A stretch of 64,000 nucleotides of DNA from VBDM01 sp035702665 (GCA_035702665.1 DASSQD010000097.1:68292-132291); one strand, 5' to 3'. Shown: positions 1-8,899, counted from the first letter of the stretch. Notes: generated from the sequence alone by a model not told the origin. A program made the numbers and translations.

Positions 1-1195
1 CATCCCGATCGCCAACGGAATGCACGATTATTTCAACATGCTCAATGCCCGCGACGGCGGCATCGGCGGGGTGAAGGTCCTGGTCCAGGAGTGCGAGACG
101 GGATACAAGAACGAGAAGGGCGTCGAATGCTACGACTCGGTCAAGAGCAAGCATCCGCTCGTCATCACCCCGTATTCGACAGGCATTACGCTCGCGCTCA
201 TCCCGAAGGCCTCGGTGGACCGCATCCCGGTATTTTCGATGGCCTACGGCTTGTCGGCGGCAGCGGTCGGCACGGACTTTCCGTGGATCTTCAATCCGCC
301 GGCGACCTACTGGGACGGGATGTCGATCGTCCTGAAGTACATCGCCGGCAAGGAAGGCGGATTGGCCAGCCTAAAAGGCAAGAAGATCGGCTACATCTAT
401 TTCGACGGCGGCTACGGCCTCGAGCCGATCCCGCTCCTCGACCAGTTCGCCAAGGAGTACGGTTTCTCGGTGACGAAATATCCGGTGCCACCTGCCGACA
501 TGCAGAACCAGTCGGGATTGTGGCTCAGCGTGCGTCGCGACCGGCCGGACTGGATGATCATGTGGGGCTGGGGAGCGATGAACCCGACCGCCGTGCAAGA
601 GGCCGCCAAGACCGGCTTCGCGATGGATCACTTCATCGGCGTATGGTGGTCGGGCAGTGAGAACGACGCCCGCCCGGCGGGCTCCGGGGCGAAAGGCTAT
701 CTGTCGCTCAACTTCAACGCGGTCGGCGCCGGTTACCCCGCGATCAAGGACGTCGAGAAATACGTGATCGCCAAGGGCAACAGCCAGACGCCGAAGGACA
801 TGGTCGGCGAGAACTTCTACAACCGAGGCGTCATGAACTCGGTGATAATCGCCGAGGCCATTCGCAACGCGCAGAAGCTCACGCACAAGAAGGTGGTCGA
901 CAGCGCCGACGTGCGCCGCGGACTGGAAACGCTGACGATCTCGGACGAGCGCTGGAAACAACTCGGCCTGCCCGGATTCGCGGCTGCGATCCATGTGACC
1001 TGCCAGGACCACAACGGCCACCACGCCGCCTACGTCCAACAGTGGGACGGCCGGAAGTGGGTCAAGGTTTCGGACTGGCTCACGCCGATGGAGGACAAGG
1101 TGCTGCCGTTGCTCTACAGCGCCGCCAACGACTACGTGAGCAAGAACCAGCCCTGGCCGAAGCGCACCGAGGCTTGCGACGACAAGACGTTGTGA
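1..1195 (+). CDS. ABC transporter substrate-binding protein, 5' partial
   Basis: Periplasmic receptor of a branched-chain-amino-acid-type (Liv/HAAT) ABC importer. The reading frame is open from the window edge, and an in-frame stretch IPIANGMHDYFNMLN continues past the first visible ATG at 20, so the true start and signal peptide lie upstream. The protein has the Leu/Ile/Val-binding fold pattern: an N-terminal lobe with GGIGGVKV, a hinge region, and a C-terminal lobe with the ENFYNRG segment. It is followed after 55 bases by a LivF-like ATPase, so it belongs to an importer whose permeases and second ATPase are probably upstream of the window. The ligand cannot be read from sequence; relatives near CoA ligases often take up aromatic or other organic acids. 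Confidence 0.85.
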   Translation, partial: IPIANGMHDYFNMLNARDGGIGGVKVLVQECETGYKNEKGVECYDSVKSKHPLVITPYSTGITLALIPKASVDRIPVFSMAYGLSAAAVGTDFPWIFNPPATYWDGMSIVLKYIAGKEGGLASLKGKKIGYIYFDGGYGLEPIPLLDQFAKEYGFSVTKYPVPPADMQNQSGLWLSVRRDRPDWMIMWGWGAMNPTAVQEAAKTGFAMDHFIGVWWSGSENDARPAGSGAKGYLSLNFNAVGAGYPAIKDVEKYVIAKGNSQTPKDMVGENFYNRGVMNSVIIAEAIRNAQKLTHKKVVDSADVRRGLETLTISDERWKQLGLPGFAAAIHVTCQDHNGHHAAYVQQWDGRKWVKVSDWLTPMEDKVLPLLYSAANDYVSKNQPWPKRTEACDDKTL

Positions 1196-1250
1196 CCTGG
1201 GCCTTCCGCACCGGTCGCCCGGCGCGGAAGGCGCAATCCTGGAACGAGCA

Positions 1251-2102
1251 ATGAGCGCGGCGGCACCGGCCGGCTCGCGTCCCTCACGCGCAGCCGCAAG
1301 CGAGACGATCCTTTCCGTCAACAACATCGAGGTCGTCTACGACCACGTGATTCTCGTGCTCAAGGGTGTTTCCCTCGGCGTTCCGCGCGGTGCGGTCGTC
1401 GCGCTGCTCGGAGCGAACGGCGCCGGGAAGACGACGACGCTCAAGGCGATCTCCAACCTGCTGCACTCCGAGCGCGGCGAAGTCACCAAGGGCTCGATCG
1501 TTTTCGACGGCGCCGAAGTGCAGGCACTTTCGCCGAACGAGCTCGTGCGCCGCGGCTGCACGCAGGTGATGGAGGGCCGCCATTGCTTCGGTCATCTCAC
1601 CGTGGAGGAAAACCTGCTCACGGGGGCCTACACGCGGGCTGCGGGCCGCGCCGAGCTGTCGCGGGACCTGGAGCGGGTCTACGGCTATTTCCCGAAACTC
1701 AAGGAGCGCCGCGCGACCCTGGCCGGCTACACCTCGGGCGGCGAGCAGCAGATGACGGCGCTCGGGCGTGCCCTCATGGCGCGTCCGACCATGATCCTGC
1801 TCGACGAGCCCTCTCTCGGTCTGGCGCCGCAAGTCGTCGAGGAGATATTCCGAATCGTGAAGAGTCTCAACGGCAAGGAGAAAGTGAGCTTCCTCCTCGC
1901 CGAGCAGAACACCAGCATCGCCCTGCGCCATGCCGACTACGGATACATACTGGAAAACGGCCGGGTCGTCATGGACGGCGCCGCCGCCGAGCTCGCCGCG
2001 AACGAGGACGTGAAGGAGTTCTACCTCGGCATCGCCTCGGGCGAGCGCAGGAGCTTCAGGGACGTAAAGCACTACCGCCGCAGGAAGCGGTGGCTCTCAT
2101 AG
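1251..2102 (+). CDS. ABC transporter ATP-binding protein, LivF-like
   Basis: Cytoplasmic ATPase subunit that should power the importer whose receptor precedes it. Walker A (GANGAGKTT) lies at about residues 54-62, the ABC signature SGGEQQ at about 162-167 and Walker B (ILLDEP) at about 182-187, with a switch-region EQN after it. At 283 residues it is longer than a typical LivF (about 235): there is an N-terminal extension of about 20 residues and a basic C-terminal tail (KHYRRRKRW). This longer form is seen in importers linked to PaaK-like CoA ligases. The ATG at 1251 follows a GGAACGAG ribosome-binding site. The Bug receptor gene begins 13 bases downstream, so the two are probably cotranscribed. 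Confidence 0.9.
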   Translation: MSAAAPAGSRPSRAAASETILSVNNIEVVYDHVILVLKGVSLGVPRGAVVALLGANGAGKTTTLKAISNLLHSERGEVTKGSIVFDGAEVQALSPNELVRRGCTQVMEGRHCFGHLTVEENLLTGAYTRAAGRAELSRDLERVYGYFPKLKERRATLAGYTSGGEQQMTALGRALMARPTMILLDEPSLGLAPQVVEEIFRIVKSLNGKEKVSFLLAEQNTSIALRHADYGYILENGRVVMDGAAAELAANEDVKEFYLGIASGERRSFRDVKHYRRRKRWLS

Positions 2103-2115
2103 GGGTTGGAAAGCA

Positions 2116-3078
2116 ATGAGAAACGCATTCGCATTTCTTGCGCTCGCCGGCGCGGCCGCCACGGCGTTCGCCCAAGGTTATCCGAACAGGCCTGTCCGCC
2201 TGGTGGTGGGCTTTGCCCCGGGGGGCGCCGCCGACATCATCGCGCGCACGATGAGCGACCCTCTGGCGCGCGCCCTCGGACAGGGCATCATCGTCGACAA
2301 CCGGCCCGGCGCGGGGTCGAGCGTGGCCGCCGAGCTCGTCGCCAAGGCGCCCCCTGACGGCTACACCATCATGATCGCGAGCCAGAGCGGCATGATCATC
2401 AATCCGCTCATCAACAAGAACGTCGGCTACGTTACGGCGCGCGATTTCGTAGCGCTCACGCAGGTCACCAGTTCGCCGCTCGTGGTGGCGGTGAATCCGT
2501 CGCTGAGGGTCCATTCGATCGCCGAGCTCATCGCCGAGGCGAAGCGATCACCCGGCAAGCTCAACTATGCGAGCTCGGGAAACGGCTCGCTGCCGCATCT
2601 CGCGGCGACGCTCTTCAGCGCGCTCGCCGGCGTGCAAATGGTGCATGTGCCCTACAAGAGCGGGGGTCAATCGGTCCAGTCGGTGCTCGCCGGCGACACG
2701 CAGGTGACGTTCGCCACCGCCCCGTCGGTGATGCCCCTGGTTCTGAGCGGCCGCCTGCGCGGCATTGCAGTCACGACGCGCGTGCGCTCGGCGCTGATCG
2801 CCGGTCTTCCCGGGATGGAGGAGGCCGGGCTCCCGGGCTACAACGTTTCGATCTGGTACGGATTCTTCGCGCCCGCCGGCGCGCCGCGCGACGTCGTGAC
2901 GCGATTGTTCCAGGCCACGATCCAGTCGCTCCAGGACGCGAAGCTCAAGCAGGTGCTGGCGCATGACGGCACCGAGGCGCTGGGCTCGGCGTCTCCGGAG
3001 GCCTTCGCGGTGTTTCTGCGCGGGGAAGCGGAAGTGACCGCCCGGGTGATCCGCGAGTCCGGAGCGAAATTCGAGTAG
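2116..3078 (+). CDS. Bug/TctC-family tripartite tricarboxylate transporter receptor
   Basis: Exported solute receptor of the Bug (Bordetella uptake gene) family, 320 residues, the usual family length. A signal peptide of about 20 residues ends at TAFAQ. The mature protein starts with the family hallmark YPNRPVRLVVGFAPGG, followed by DNRPGAG and a KAPPDGYT segment. Bug proteins are periplasmic and often encoded far from their TctAB membrane partners, which is also the case here: no TctA or TctB is visible. Ligands in the family are carboxylates and amino-acid-like acids; the ligand here is unknown. The gene is the last of the plus-strand run and meets the small minus-strand gene ending at 3086. 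Confidence 0.9.
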   Translation: MRNAFAFLALAGAAATAFAQGYPNRPVRLVVGFAPGGAADIIARTMSDPLARALGQGIIVDNRPGAGSSVAAELVAKAPPDGYTIMIASQSGMIINPLINKNVGYVTARDFVALTQVTSSPLVVAVNPSLRVHSIAELIAEAKRSPGKLNYASSGNGSLPHLAATLFSALAGVQMVHVPYKSGGQSVQSVLAGDTQVTFATAPSVMPLVLSGRLRGIAVTTRVRSALIAGLPGMEEAGLPGYNVSIWYGFFAPAGAPRDVVTRLFQATIQSLQDAKLKQVLAHDGTEALGSASPEAFAVFLRGEAEVTARVIRESGAKFE

Positions 3079-3085
3079 CGCGATC

Positions 3086-3244
3086 CTAGGACGGAGTTAC
3101 CGGAAAGGCGCGCGTCAGGAAGATCAGGATCACGAGCAGCACGATTCCGATCCCAAGGCTCCAGCCGATCAGCTTCTTCTCGACCGGCAGCAGGGGCTCG
3201 GCCGGCATCTTGCGAATCTCATCGCCGATCTTGGGTTGGTCCAT
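3086..3244 (-). CDS. 52-residue single-pass membrane protein of unknown function
   Basis: Small open frame read on the minus strand: ATG at 3244, stop TAG at 3086. A strong GGAGGACC ribosome-binding site lies at the right distance. The protein has a charged N-terminal half (MDQPKIGDEIRKMPAEP), then a basic VEKK and one hydrophobic stretch (LGIGIVLLVILIFL) ending in a short tail. This predicts one transmembrane helix. The gene starts 15 bases after the YeiH-like exporter gene on the same strand, so they are likely cotranscribed. I recognise no family. It could be an accessory subunit of the exporter or an independent small membrane protein. Confidence 0.6.
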   Translation of the reverse strand: MDQPKIGDEIRKMPAEPLLPVEKKLIGWSLGIGIVLLVILIFLTRAFPVTPS

Positions 3245-3259
3245 CTCGGTCCTCCACTG

Positions 3260-4702
3260 TCAGCCGGCAAGGGGGGGCTTCACCCCGCCGAAAAATACCC
3301 AGGAGATCACCAGGCCCACCCAGATCACGAACCCGAACAGGCAGACGACGTAGACTGCAGCGAGCTTGCCGATGCCTTCTTCCCAGAGCTTCCTGAAGTT
3401 GGACATGACCCCGATGGTGAAGAAGGTCATGATGAAGAAGATTCCGCGGAACGCGTTGGCCTCGCCCATCGCGGAGCGTATCTTCGCGGTCGTCTCCGGG
3501 GTCGCGTGCAGCGCCAGGACGAGTACCACGACGAAGGTCAAGACGTAGCCGAGGATGAACTTGGGAAAACGCTCCCAGATCTCGCCGATGCGCGCCTTGT
3601 CCTGCCGCACCTCGATGTGGTTGGTCCAGATGTAGGCGAGCACGAACGCCCAGACGCCGATGAAGATGTCGATGAAGACCTTCACCATCGTGGTGGCTCC
3701 GAGTATCCAGCCCTTGGCGTAGTTGACGCCCTCGGCTGCGGCGGCCGCCAGAATCTGCGCTTCGGCGATCGCCCCGCTCGCCACCGCGGCGCCGTCGGTC
3801 TTCACCGCGAGCCCCATCCACGCGCCCGCCACCATGGGCTCGTGCGCGAGAAAGGCCCGGGCCGCGAACGGCAGGATCAGCAGCTCGACCACGGCGAAGA
3901 CGACCACCAGCGAGGCCACCATCACCGGCACCACCGGTCGGGCGCGGATCGCGGCGCCGGTGGCGATGGCCGCGGAGACGCCGCATATCGAGATGCCGGA
4001 AGCGAGCGGCGCGGCCCACTCCCGGCTGAAGCCGAACCATTTGCGGGCGACGAAGTACACCACGGCCCAGTAGATCAGGTACGCCTCGACGATCGCGGCG
4101 AAGCCGCGGAACATGACCGACTTGGCGAGGATGGGTTGCGCGGCTGCGGTCACGCCGAGAAATCCGCCGAGGATCACGATGGCCGTCTTGATGTACCACT
4201 CGGGCCGCACCGCCTCCTTCATCCATTGCGCGAATCCGGGCGTGAAGTTGCCGACGAAGAGCCCGGCGAGTAGCGCGACGATGAAGCCGCCTTCGTTGGT
4301 GAGCTTGAGCGACCAGGAAAGGCCGAACCTCTGCATGTCGGCCGGCGTGTTCACGGCGAGGCTGGCGTAGCTGCCGGCAATCCAGGCGAAGTAGCTTATC
4401 CAGAACACCGCCGTGAAGCCTAGCGCAAAGCGCTTCAGGTCGGCCTTGAGCGCGGCTGCTGCCGCGGTCATGACGACGAGCAGGGCCGCGTAGGTGGCGA
4501 GCAGGGCCCCGACGCCGCCCAGCCCCGCATACGCCTTCGAGAGCGGCGAGAGCGCTTTTGAAGCGTCGTTCCAGACGGCCGTGGTGACGACCCACCCGAG
4601 GACGTCGCTTCCTGCGAGCACACCGAGGGCGAGCACAAAAACGAGCAAGCCGATCCAGACCGACAGCCAATCCTCGCTCAGACCTCTGGCGTCCTGGGCC
4701 AT
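3260..4702 (-). CDS. YeiH-family putative sulfate exporter, long form
   Basis: Polytopic inner-membrane protein resembling the YeiH/UPF0324 putative sulfate exporter family. Recognisable segments are the LFVGNFTPGFAQWMKE region, IVILGGFLGVTAAA, and many hydrophobic helices along the chain. I start it at the ATG at 4702 because a purine-rich site (GAGGGGGGAAG) precedes it; the frame stays open further upstream but without typical sequence. The 480 residues exceed the roughly 340 of E. coli YeiH; the extra length includes helices at the N-terminus (LSVWIGLLVFVLALGVLAG) and between later segments. Transport substrate is inferred only from the family name. A divergent promoter region separates it from the CoA ligase gene. 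Confidence 0.7.
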   Translation of the reverse strand: MAQDARGLSEDWLSVWIGLLVFVLALGVLAGSDVLGWVVTTAVWNDASKALSPLSKAYAGLGGVGALLATYAALLVVMTAAAAALKADLKRFALGFTAVFWISYFAWIAGSYASLAVNTPADMQRFGLSWSLKLTNEGGFIVALLAGLFVGNFTPGFAQWMKEAVRPEWYIKTAIVILGGFLGVTAAAQPILAKSVMFRGFAAIVEAYLIYWAVVYFVARKWFGFSREWAAPLASGISICGVSAAIATGAAIRARPVVPVMVASLVVVFAVVELLILPFAARAFLAHEPMVAGAWMGLAVKTDGAAVASGAIAEAQILAAAAAEGVNYAKGWILGATTMVKVFIDIFIGVWAFVLAYIWTNHIEVRQDKARIGEIWERFPKFILGYVLTFVVVLVLALHATPETTAKIRSAMGEANAFRGIFFIMTFFTIGVMSNFRKLWEEGIGKLAAVYVVCLFGFVIWVGLVISWVFFGGVKPPLAG

Positions 4703-4755
4703 GACTTCCCCCCTCGCACGAGGCGCAAACTTACGCCCTGCCCGGCGAAACGGGA

Positions 4756-4796
4756 ACAAATCAAAGATTACATCGATATAACCCGATCTGATTTGT
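4756..4796. promoter_or_regulatory. Inverted repeat in divergent promoter region
   Basis: The 131-base gap between the divergent YeiH-like and CoA ligase genes holds a perfect 8-base inverted repeat, ACAAATCA at 4756-4763 and TGATTTGT at 4789-4796, separated by 25 bases that also contain the palindrome ATCGAT. It is well placed to act as a regulator-binding site for one or both genes. No adjacent regulator gene identifies the protein. Confidence 0.35.
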
Positions 4797-4833
4797 GTGC
4801 TATGTTGCCCCACCGGCCTTCGCCGAACGATCA

Positions 4834-6072
4834 ATGCCGGAGTACTACGACAGCCTCGAGACCCGCGACCCGGGCGAGCGCGAAGAGGCCCTGATGGCCG
4901 CGCTCCCGGACCACATTGCCCATGCCAAGCGCAACGCACCTGGATGGGCCCGCGTCCTCGCCGGCGTCTCGCCGGAGGCGATCACCAACCGCGCCGCGCT
5001 GGCCACGTTGCCGGTGACACGCAAGTCGGCGCTCGCCGACTTGCAGAAGGCCGAGCGTCCCTTCGGCGGGCTGAACGCCGCTCCCGCGGCGCAGTTGGGC
5101 AGGATCTTCGTCTCGCCCGGGCCCATCTACGATCCCGGCGGCGACGGCCGGGACTGGTGGCGCACGGCGCGCGCGCTGTTCGCCGCAGGATTCCGGTCGG
5201 GCGATATCGCGCTGAATACGTTCGCCTACCACTTCACCCCCGCGGGGGCGATGCTCGAATCCGGCGCGCTGGCGCTCGGCTGTGTGGTGGTGCCGGCTGG
5301 AGTCGGACAGACCGAAATGCAGGTCGCGACCCTCGCGGACCTCCGCGCAACCTGCTACATCGGCACGCCGTCCTTTCTCAAGCTCATCGTCGAGAAGGCC
5401 GACGAGTCCGGAGCGGACATCGGCAGCCTGAAGAAGGCATCGGTCGGCGCCGAGTATCTGCCCCCGGCGCTGCGCGCGTCGATGGGCGACCGCGGTGTGC
5501 GCGTGCTGCAGTGGTACGGATCCGCCGATCTCGGATTGATCGCGTACGAATCCGAAGCGCTCGAAGGCATGATCCTCGACGAGGGGCTCATACTCGAGAT
5601 CGTGCGCGTCGGCACCGGCGACCCGGCGCCGGAAGGGGAGGTCGGGGAAGTCGTCGTCACCAGCCTGAATCGCGACTATCCGCTGATCCGCTTCGGCACC
5701 GGGGACCTGTCGGCCGTGCTGCCGGGCCCGAGCCGCTGCGGCCGCACCAACACGCGCATCCGCGGCTGGATGGGCCGCGCCGATCAGGCAACCAAGGTGA
5801 AGGGCATGTTCGTGCATCCCGCGCAGATCGCCGAGATCGCGAGGCGCCACCCTGAGATCGTCAAGGCGCGGCTGGTCGTGGCCAATCCCGATGGCAACGA
5901 CCGCATGACGCTGCGCTGCGAGGTGCGCGGCGCTCCGGCCGCCGACTTGGCGCGCGCGATCGAGGAGAGCCTGCGCAGTGTGACCAAGCTGCGCGGCGAG
6001 GTCGCGCTCGTCCCCCCGGGCGAGTTGCCCAGCGACGGGAAGGTGATCGAGGATGCCAAGCAATATGGCTAG
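4834..6072 (+). CDS. PaaK-like AMP-binding CoA ligase, atypical P-loop
   Basis: Member of the phenylacetate-CoA ligase (PaaK) branch of adenylate-forming enzymes, expected to activate a carboxylic acid to its CoA thioester in the cytoplasm. Visible landmarks are the YGSADLGLIAYES substrate/adenine segment, RFGTGDLSAV, and the C-terminal hinge GRADQATKVKGMFVHP. The usual Ser/Thr/Gly-rich P-loop (SSGTTG-like) is replaced by a Pro/Asp-rich stretch, FVSPGPIYDPGGDG. I start at ATG 4834 (MPEYYDSLETRDP, the usual N-terminus of relatives) rather than the upstream in-frame ATG at 4795. It overlaps the next gene by 20 bases, and the nearby ABC importer may deliver its substrate. Confidence 0.8.
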   Translation: MPEYYDSLETRDPGEREEALMAALPDHIAHAKRNAPGWARVLAGVSPEAITNRAALATLPVTRKSALADLQKAERPFGGLNAAPAAQLGRIFVSPGPIYDPGGDGRDWWRTARALFAAGFRSGDIALNTFAYHFTPAGAMLESGALALGCVVVPAGVGQTEMQVATLADLRATCYIGTPSFLKLIVEKADESGADIGSLKKASVGAEYLPPALRASMGDRGVRVLQWYGSADLGLIAYESEALEGMILDEGLILEIVRVGTGDPAPEGEVGEVVVTSLNRDYPLIRFGTGDLSAVLPGPSRCGRTNTRIRGWMGRADQATKVKGMFVHPAQIAEIARRHPEIVKARLVVANPDGNDRMTLRCEVRGAPAADLARAIEESLRSVTKLRGEVALVPPGELPSDGKVIEDAKQYG

Positions 6073-6868
6073 GTTGAGCTCGCTGTGCGTCTTGTCGGCC
6101 GCGGTGCTGGTCGCGGCCGCGCCCCCGGCCAGCGCCGAGGAGACCGTCACCGTGTCGGGGCGCAAAGGAGAGACGCAGTCGTATCTTCTGATGCACAACG
6201 CCCCCGCGCCGAAGGCGGTTGCGGTCATGTTCCCCGGGGGCGAGGGTTTGATGAAGCTGCGGACCGAGGCCGGCGGGGTGAAGTTCTCCCAGGGGAAGAA
6301 CTTCCTCGTCCGCACGCGCGGGATGTTCCGCGACAACAACGTCGCCGTGGCCATCCTCGATTCACCCTCCGACCAGCAACGCGCCGGGATGGACGACGGC
6401 TTCAGGACCGGACGGGCGCACGTCGAGGACATCGCCGCCGTCGTGAAGGATCTCAGGTTCCGGTTTCCGAGCGCGAAGATCTTCCTGATCGGCACGAGCC
6501 GCGGCACGCTGTCGGCGGCCTACGCCGGGCGCGCGCTCGGCGACGCGGTCGACGGGGTGGTCCTCACCTCTTCGGTCTTCTACGGCGGGAAGCGCGGCAT
6601 CGGCCTGTCCGGCTTCGATTTCGGCGCGATCAAGGCGCCGCTGCTTTTCGTCCACCACGTTTACGACCGTTGCGGCGCCTGTCCCTACGGCGCGGCCGAA
6701 GCCCTGGGCCGCACCTTCCCGCTCATCAGCGTGAGCGGCGGCAAGCCCGCCGAATCGGACCCCTGCGAGCCGCTCGCGGCGCACGGCTACTTCGGCAAGG
6801 AGGAGGAGACGGTGAAGGCGATGAAGGACTGGATGCTGGGCCGGCCGTTCGCCCGGAGGATCGACTAG
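6053..6868 (+). CDS. Exported alpha/beta hydrolase
   Basis: A signal peptide of about 28 residues (SLCVLSAAVLVAAAPPASA) is followed by an alpha/beta-hydrolase domain. The nucleophile elbow GTSRG places Ser at about residue 149; Asp at about 205 (VYDRCGAC) and His at about 244 (AAHGYFG) are plausible triad partners. A Cys pair around 207-210 could form a disulfide, fitting a periplasmic location. Start may be the ATG at 6053 or the one at 6065; both lie inside the end of the ligase gene, so translation is probably coupled. The substrate is unknown; an ester or thioester related to the neighbouring CoA pathway is possible but not shown. Confidence 0.75.
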   Translation: MPSNMARLSSLCVLSAAVLVAAAPPASAEETVTVSGRKGETQSYLLMHNAPAPKAVAVMFPGGEGLMKLRTEAGGVKFSQGKNFLVRTRGMFRDNNVAVAILDSPSDQQRAGMDDGFRTGRAHVEDIAAVVKDLRFRFPSAKIFLIGTSRGTLSAAYAGRALGDAVDGVVLTSSVFYGGKRGIGLSGFDFGAIKAPLLFVHHVYDRCGACPYGAAEALGRTFPLISVSGGKPAESDPCEPLAAHGYFGKEEETVKAMKDWMLGRPFARRID

Positions 6869-6869
6869 C

Positions 6870-8033
6870 TTGCGCCCGGAGCCGCTTTCCGGCGTCCGCG
6901 TACTCGACCTCACGCGCCTCCTGCCCGGCGCGATGGCAACCCTGCACCTCGCCGACATGGGAGCCGACGTCATCAAGATCGAAGATACGGAGGCCGGCGA
7001 CTATTCGCGCGCAATGGGGCGCATGCGCGACGGCATGTCCGACTCCTTCAGGCTGCTCAACCGCAACAAGCGCGCGATGCGGCTCGACCTGAAGCAGCCG
7101 CGCGGCCGCGAAGCCTTCCTGCGACTGGCCGGGCGCGCCGACGTCGTGGTCGAGGGATTCCGGCCCGGCGTGATGGCGAGGCTCGGGGTCGGCTACGACG
7201 CCGTTGCGGCGGTCAACGCGCGCATCGTCTACTGCTCGATCTCGGGCTATGGCCAGGACGGGCCCTACGCGCAGCGCGCCGGGCACGACATCAACTACAT
7301 CGGCTATGCCGGCGTCGGCGACCAGATCGGAACGAGCGAGCGCCCCGTCGTCCCGAATTTCCAGATCGCCGACCTCCTCGGCGGGGCTCTCGTCCCGGCG
7401 ATGGGGATACTTGCCGCGCTTCTCGATGCGCGATCGAGCGGCCGCGGGCGCCTCGTCGACGTGTCGATGACCGACGCGGCGCTCGCGCACGCAGTCTTTC
7501 CGCTCCTGGGATTCCTCGAGCGGGGCAAGGCGCCCTCGCGCGGAACCGGAATGCTCGACGGCGGGCTGCCGTGCTACAACGTCTACCGCGCGAAGGACGG
7601 GCGCTTCATGGCGGTCGGCGCGCTGGAGAGAAAATTCTGGGCGACGCTGTGCGATATACTCGGCTGCCCGGAGCTGAAGGACAGGCATATCGTGTACGGC
7701 GCGGACGCCGAGCCGGTGAAGGCGCGGCTCGCGCAGATTTTCGCCTCGCGAACCCAGCAGGAGTGGACCGAGGCCCTTGCCGGCGCCGACTGCTGCGTAA
7801 GCCCGGTCCTCCTCCTGGATGAAGCGCTGGCCAACGAGCAAGTACGCGCCCGGGGCATGGTCGTGGAAGAAGGCGGGATCACGCAGTTCGCGCTTCCGCT
7901 GAAGCTGAGCGAATTCGAGTTCGGGATAGCGCGGGCGGCGCCCAAGCCGGGCGAGCATACCGACGAGATCCTGCGCGAGGCGGGGTATGGGAACGGCGAG
8001 ATCGAAGCATTGCGTCGTGAAGGAGTGATTTGA
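6870..8033 (+). CDS. Family III CoA transferase (CaiB/AMACR-like)
   Basis: Cytoplasmic family III CoA-transferase, or alpha-methylacyl-CoA racemase-like enzyme, 387 residues, a standard length. The N-terminus (SGVRVLDLTRLLPGAMAT) and the ADVIKIED segment are characteristic. The motif AGHDINYIGYAG contains a His-Asp pair that in AMACR-type members is catalytic, and GALERKFW supplies the Glu expected in racemases, so a 2-methylacyl-CoA racemase is as likely as a CoA transferase. It starts at TTG 6870, one base after the stop of the hydrolase gene. Together with the ligase it suggests CoA-ester metabolism of an acquired acid. Confidence 0.85.
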   Translation: MRPEPLSGVRVLDLTRLLPGAMATLHLADMGADVIKIEDTEAGDYSRAMGRMRDGMSDSFRLLNRNKRAMRLDLKQPRGREAFLRLAGRADVVVEGFRPGVMARLGVGYDAVAAVNARIVYCSISGYGQDGPYAQRAGHDINYIGYAGVGDQIGTSERPVVPNFQIADLLGGALVPAMGILAALLDARSSGRGRLVDVSMTDAALAHAVFPLLGFLERGKAPSRGTGMLDGGLPCYNVYRAKDGRFMAVGALERKFWATLCDILGCPELKDRHIVYGADAEPVKARLAQIFASRTQQEWTEALAGADCCVSPVLLLDEALANEQVRARGMVVEEGGITQFALPLKLSEFEFGIARAAPKPGEHTDEILREAGYGNGEIEALRREGVI

Positions 8034-8899
8034 AAGTGACGACCGCTCGGCGAAGCCTGTTGTGCCTCGCGATTGCCGTTTTTCCTCTCTGGACCGGGGC
8101 GCAGGAGTCGCTCAAGGATCTCGACACCCCCTACGTGCCCACGCCGCAGGCGGTCGTCGACCGCATGCTCGAGCTCGCGCGCTTGAAGGCCGGCGAAACC
8201 GTGATCGACCTCGGCTCCGGCGACGGGCGCATCATGATCGAGGCGGCGAGCAAGTACGGCGCGCGCGGCTTCGGCGTCGAGATCGACCCTCGGCTCGTGG
8301 CGCTCTCGAGCGAGAATGCCGCCAAAGCCGGCGTCGCCGACCGGGTGAAATTCCTGCAGCAGGATCTGTTCAAGACGGACTTTCACGAGGCCGACGTCCT
8401 GACGCTCTACCTGCTGCCCGATGTGAACCTCGCGCTGCGGCCGAAGATTCTCGCCGAGCTGAAGCCCGGGTCGCGCGTCGTATCGCACGACTATGGCATG
8501 GGGGACTGGCCTCCGGACGTGCAGGAGACGATCCCGGCGCCCGACAAGAAAGTCGGCGCGCGCAAGGAGAGCCAGGTCTACCTGTGGACCGTGCCGGCGA
8601 ATGTCGGGGGCGACTGGAATTTCGGCCTGTCGTCCGGAACGAAATCGAAAACCACCCGGCTCGTGCTCAAGCAGAGTTTCCAGGTCGTCTCCGGCACGGT
8701 GGAGCTGACCGGGAAGGGCAACGTGCGTTTCACGCAAGGCAGGGTCAGCGGCGATGAATTGCGCCTGACGCTGCCCGCCGGAGCGATCGGCCGCGGGCCG
8801 GTCGAGATGGTCGGGCGCGCCAGCGGGGATACCCTCGCCGGCACCCTGCGGAGAGCCGGACGCGAGGTCGCGAAATGGAACGCGAGCAGGCGACCTTGA
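8030..8899 (+). CDS. Class I SAM methyltransferase with N-terminal export-like signal
   Basis: A hydrophobic leader (SLLCLAIAVFPLWTGAQ) precedes a class I methyltransferase domain. Motif I is VIDLGSGDGRIMIEAA, followed by GVEIDPRL and FLQQDLFK, and the region PYVPTPQAVVDRMLELA before motif I is typical of a bacterial group related to FAM173-type lysine methyltransferases. The C-terminal third (from about residue 190) is beta-rich and unassigned. Start is TTG 8030 (AAGGAG just upstream, overlapping the previous stop) or GTG 8036. Its real location is uncertain, because SAM is not expected in the periplasm; the leader could be a membrane anchor. The substrate is unknown. Confidence 0.75.
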   Translation: MKVTTARRSLLCLAIAVFPLWTGAQESLKDLDTPYVPTPQAVVDRMLELARLKAGETVIDLGSGDGRIMIEAASKYGARGFGVEIDPRLVALSSENAAKAGVADRVKFLQQDLFKTDFHEADVLTLYLLPDVNLALRPKILAELKPGSRVVSHDYGMGDWPPDVQETIPAPDKKVGARKESQVYLWTVPANVGGDWNFGLSSGTKSKTTRLVLKQSFQVVSGTVELTGKGNVRFTQGRVSGDELRLTLPAGAIGRGPVEMVGRASGDTLAGTLRRAGREVAKWNASRRP

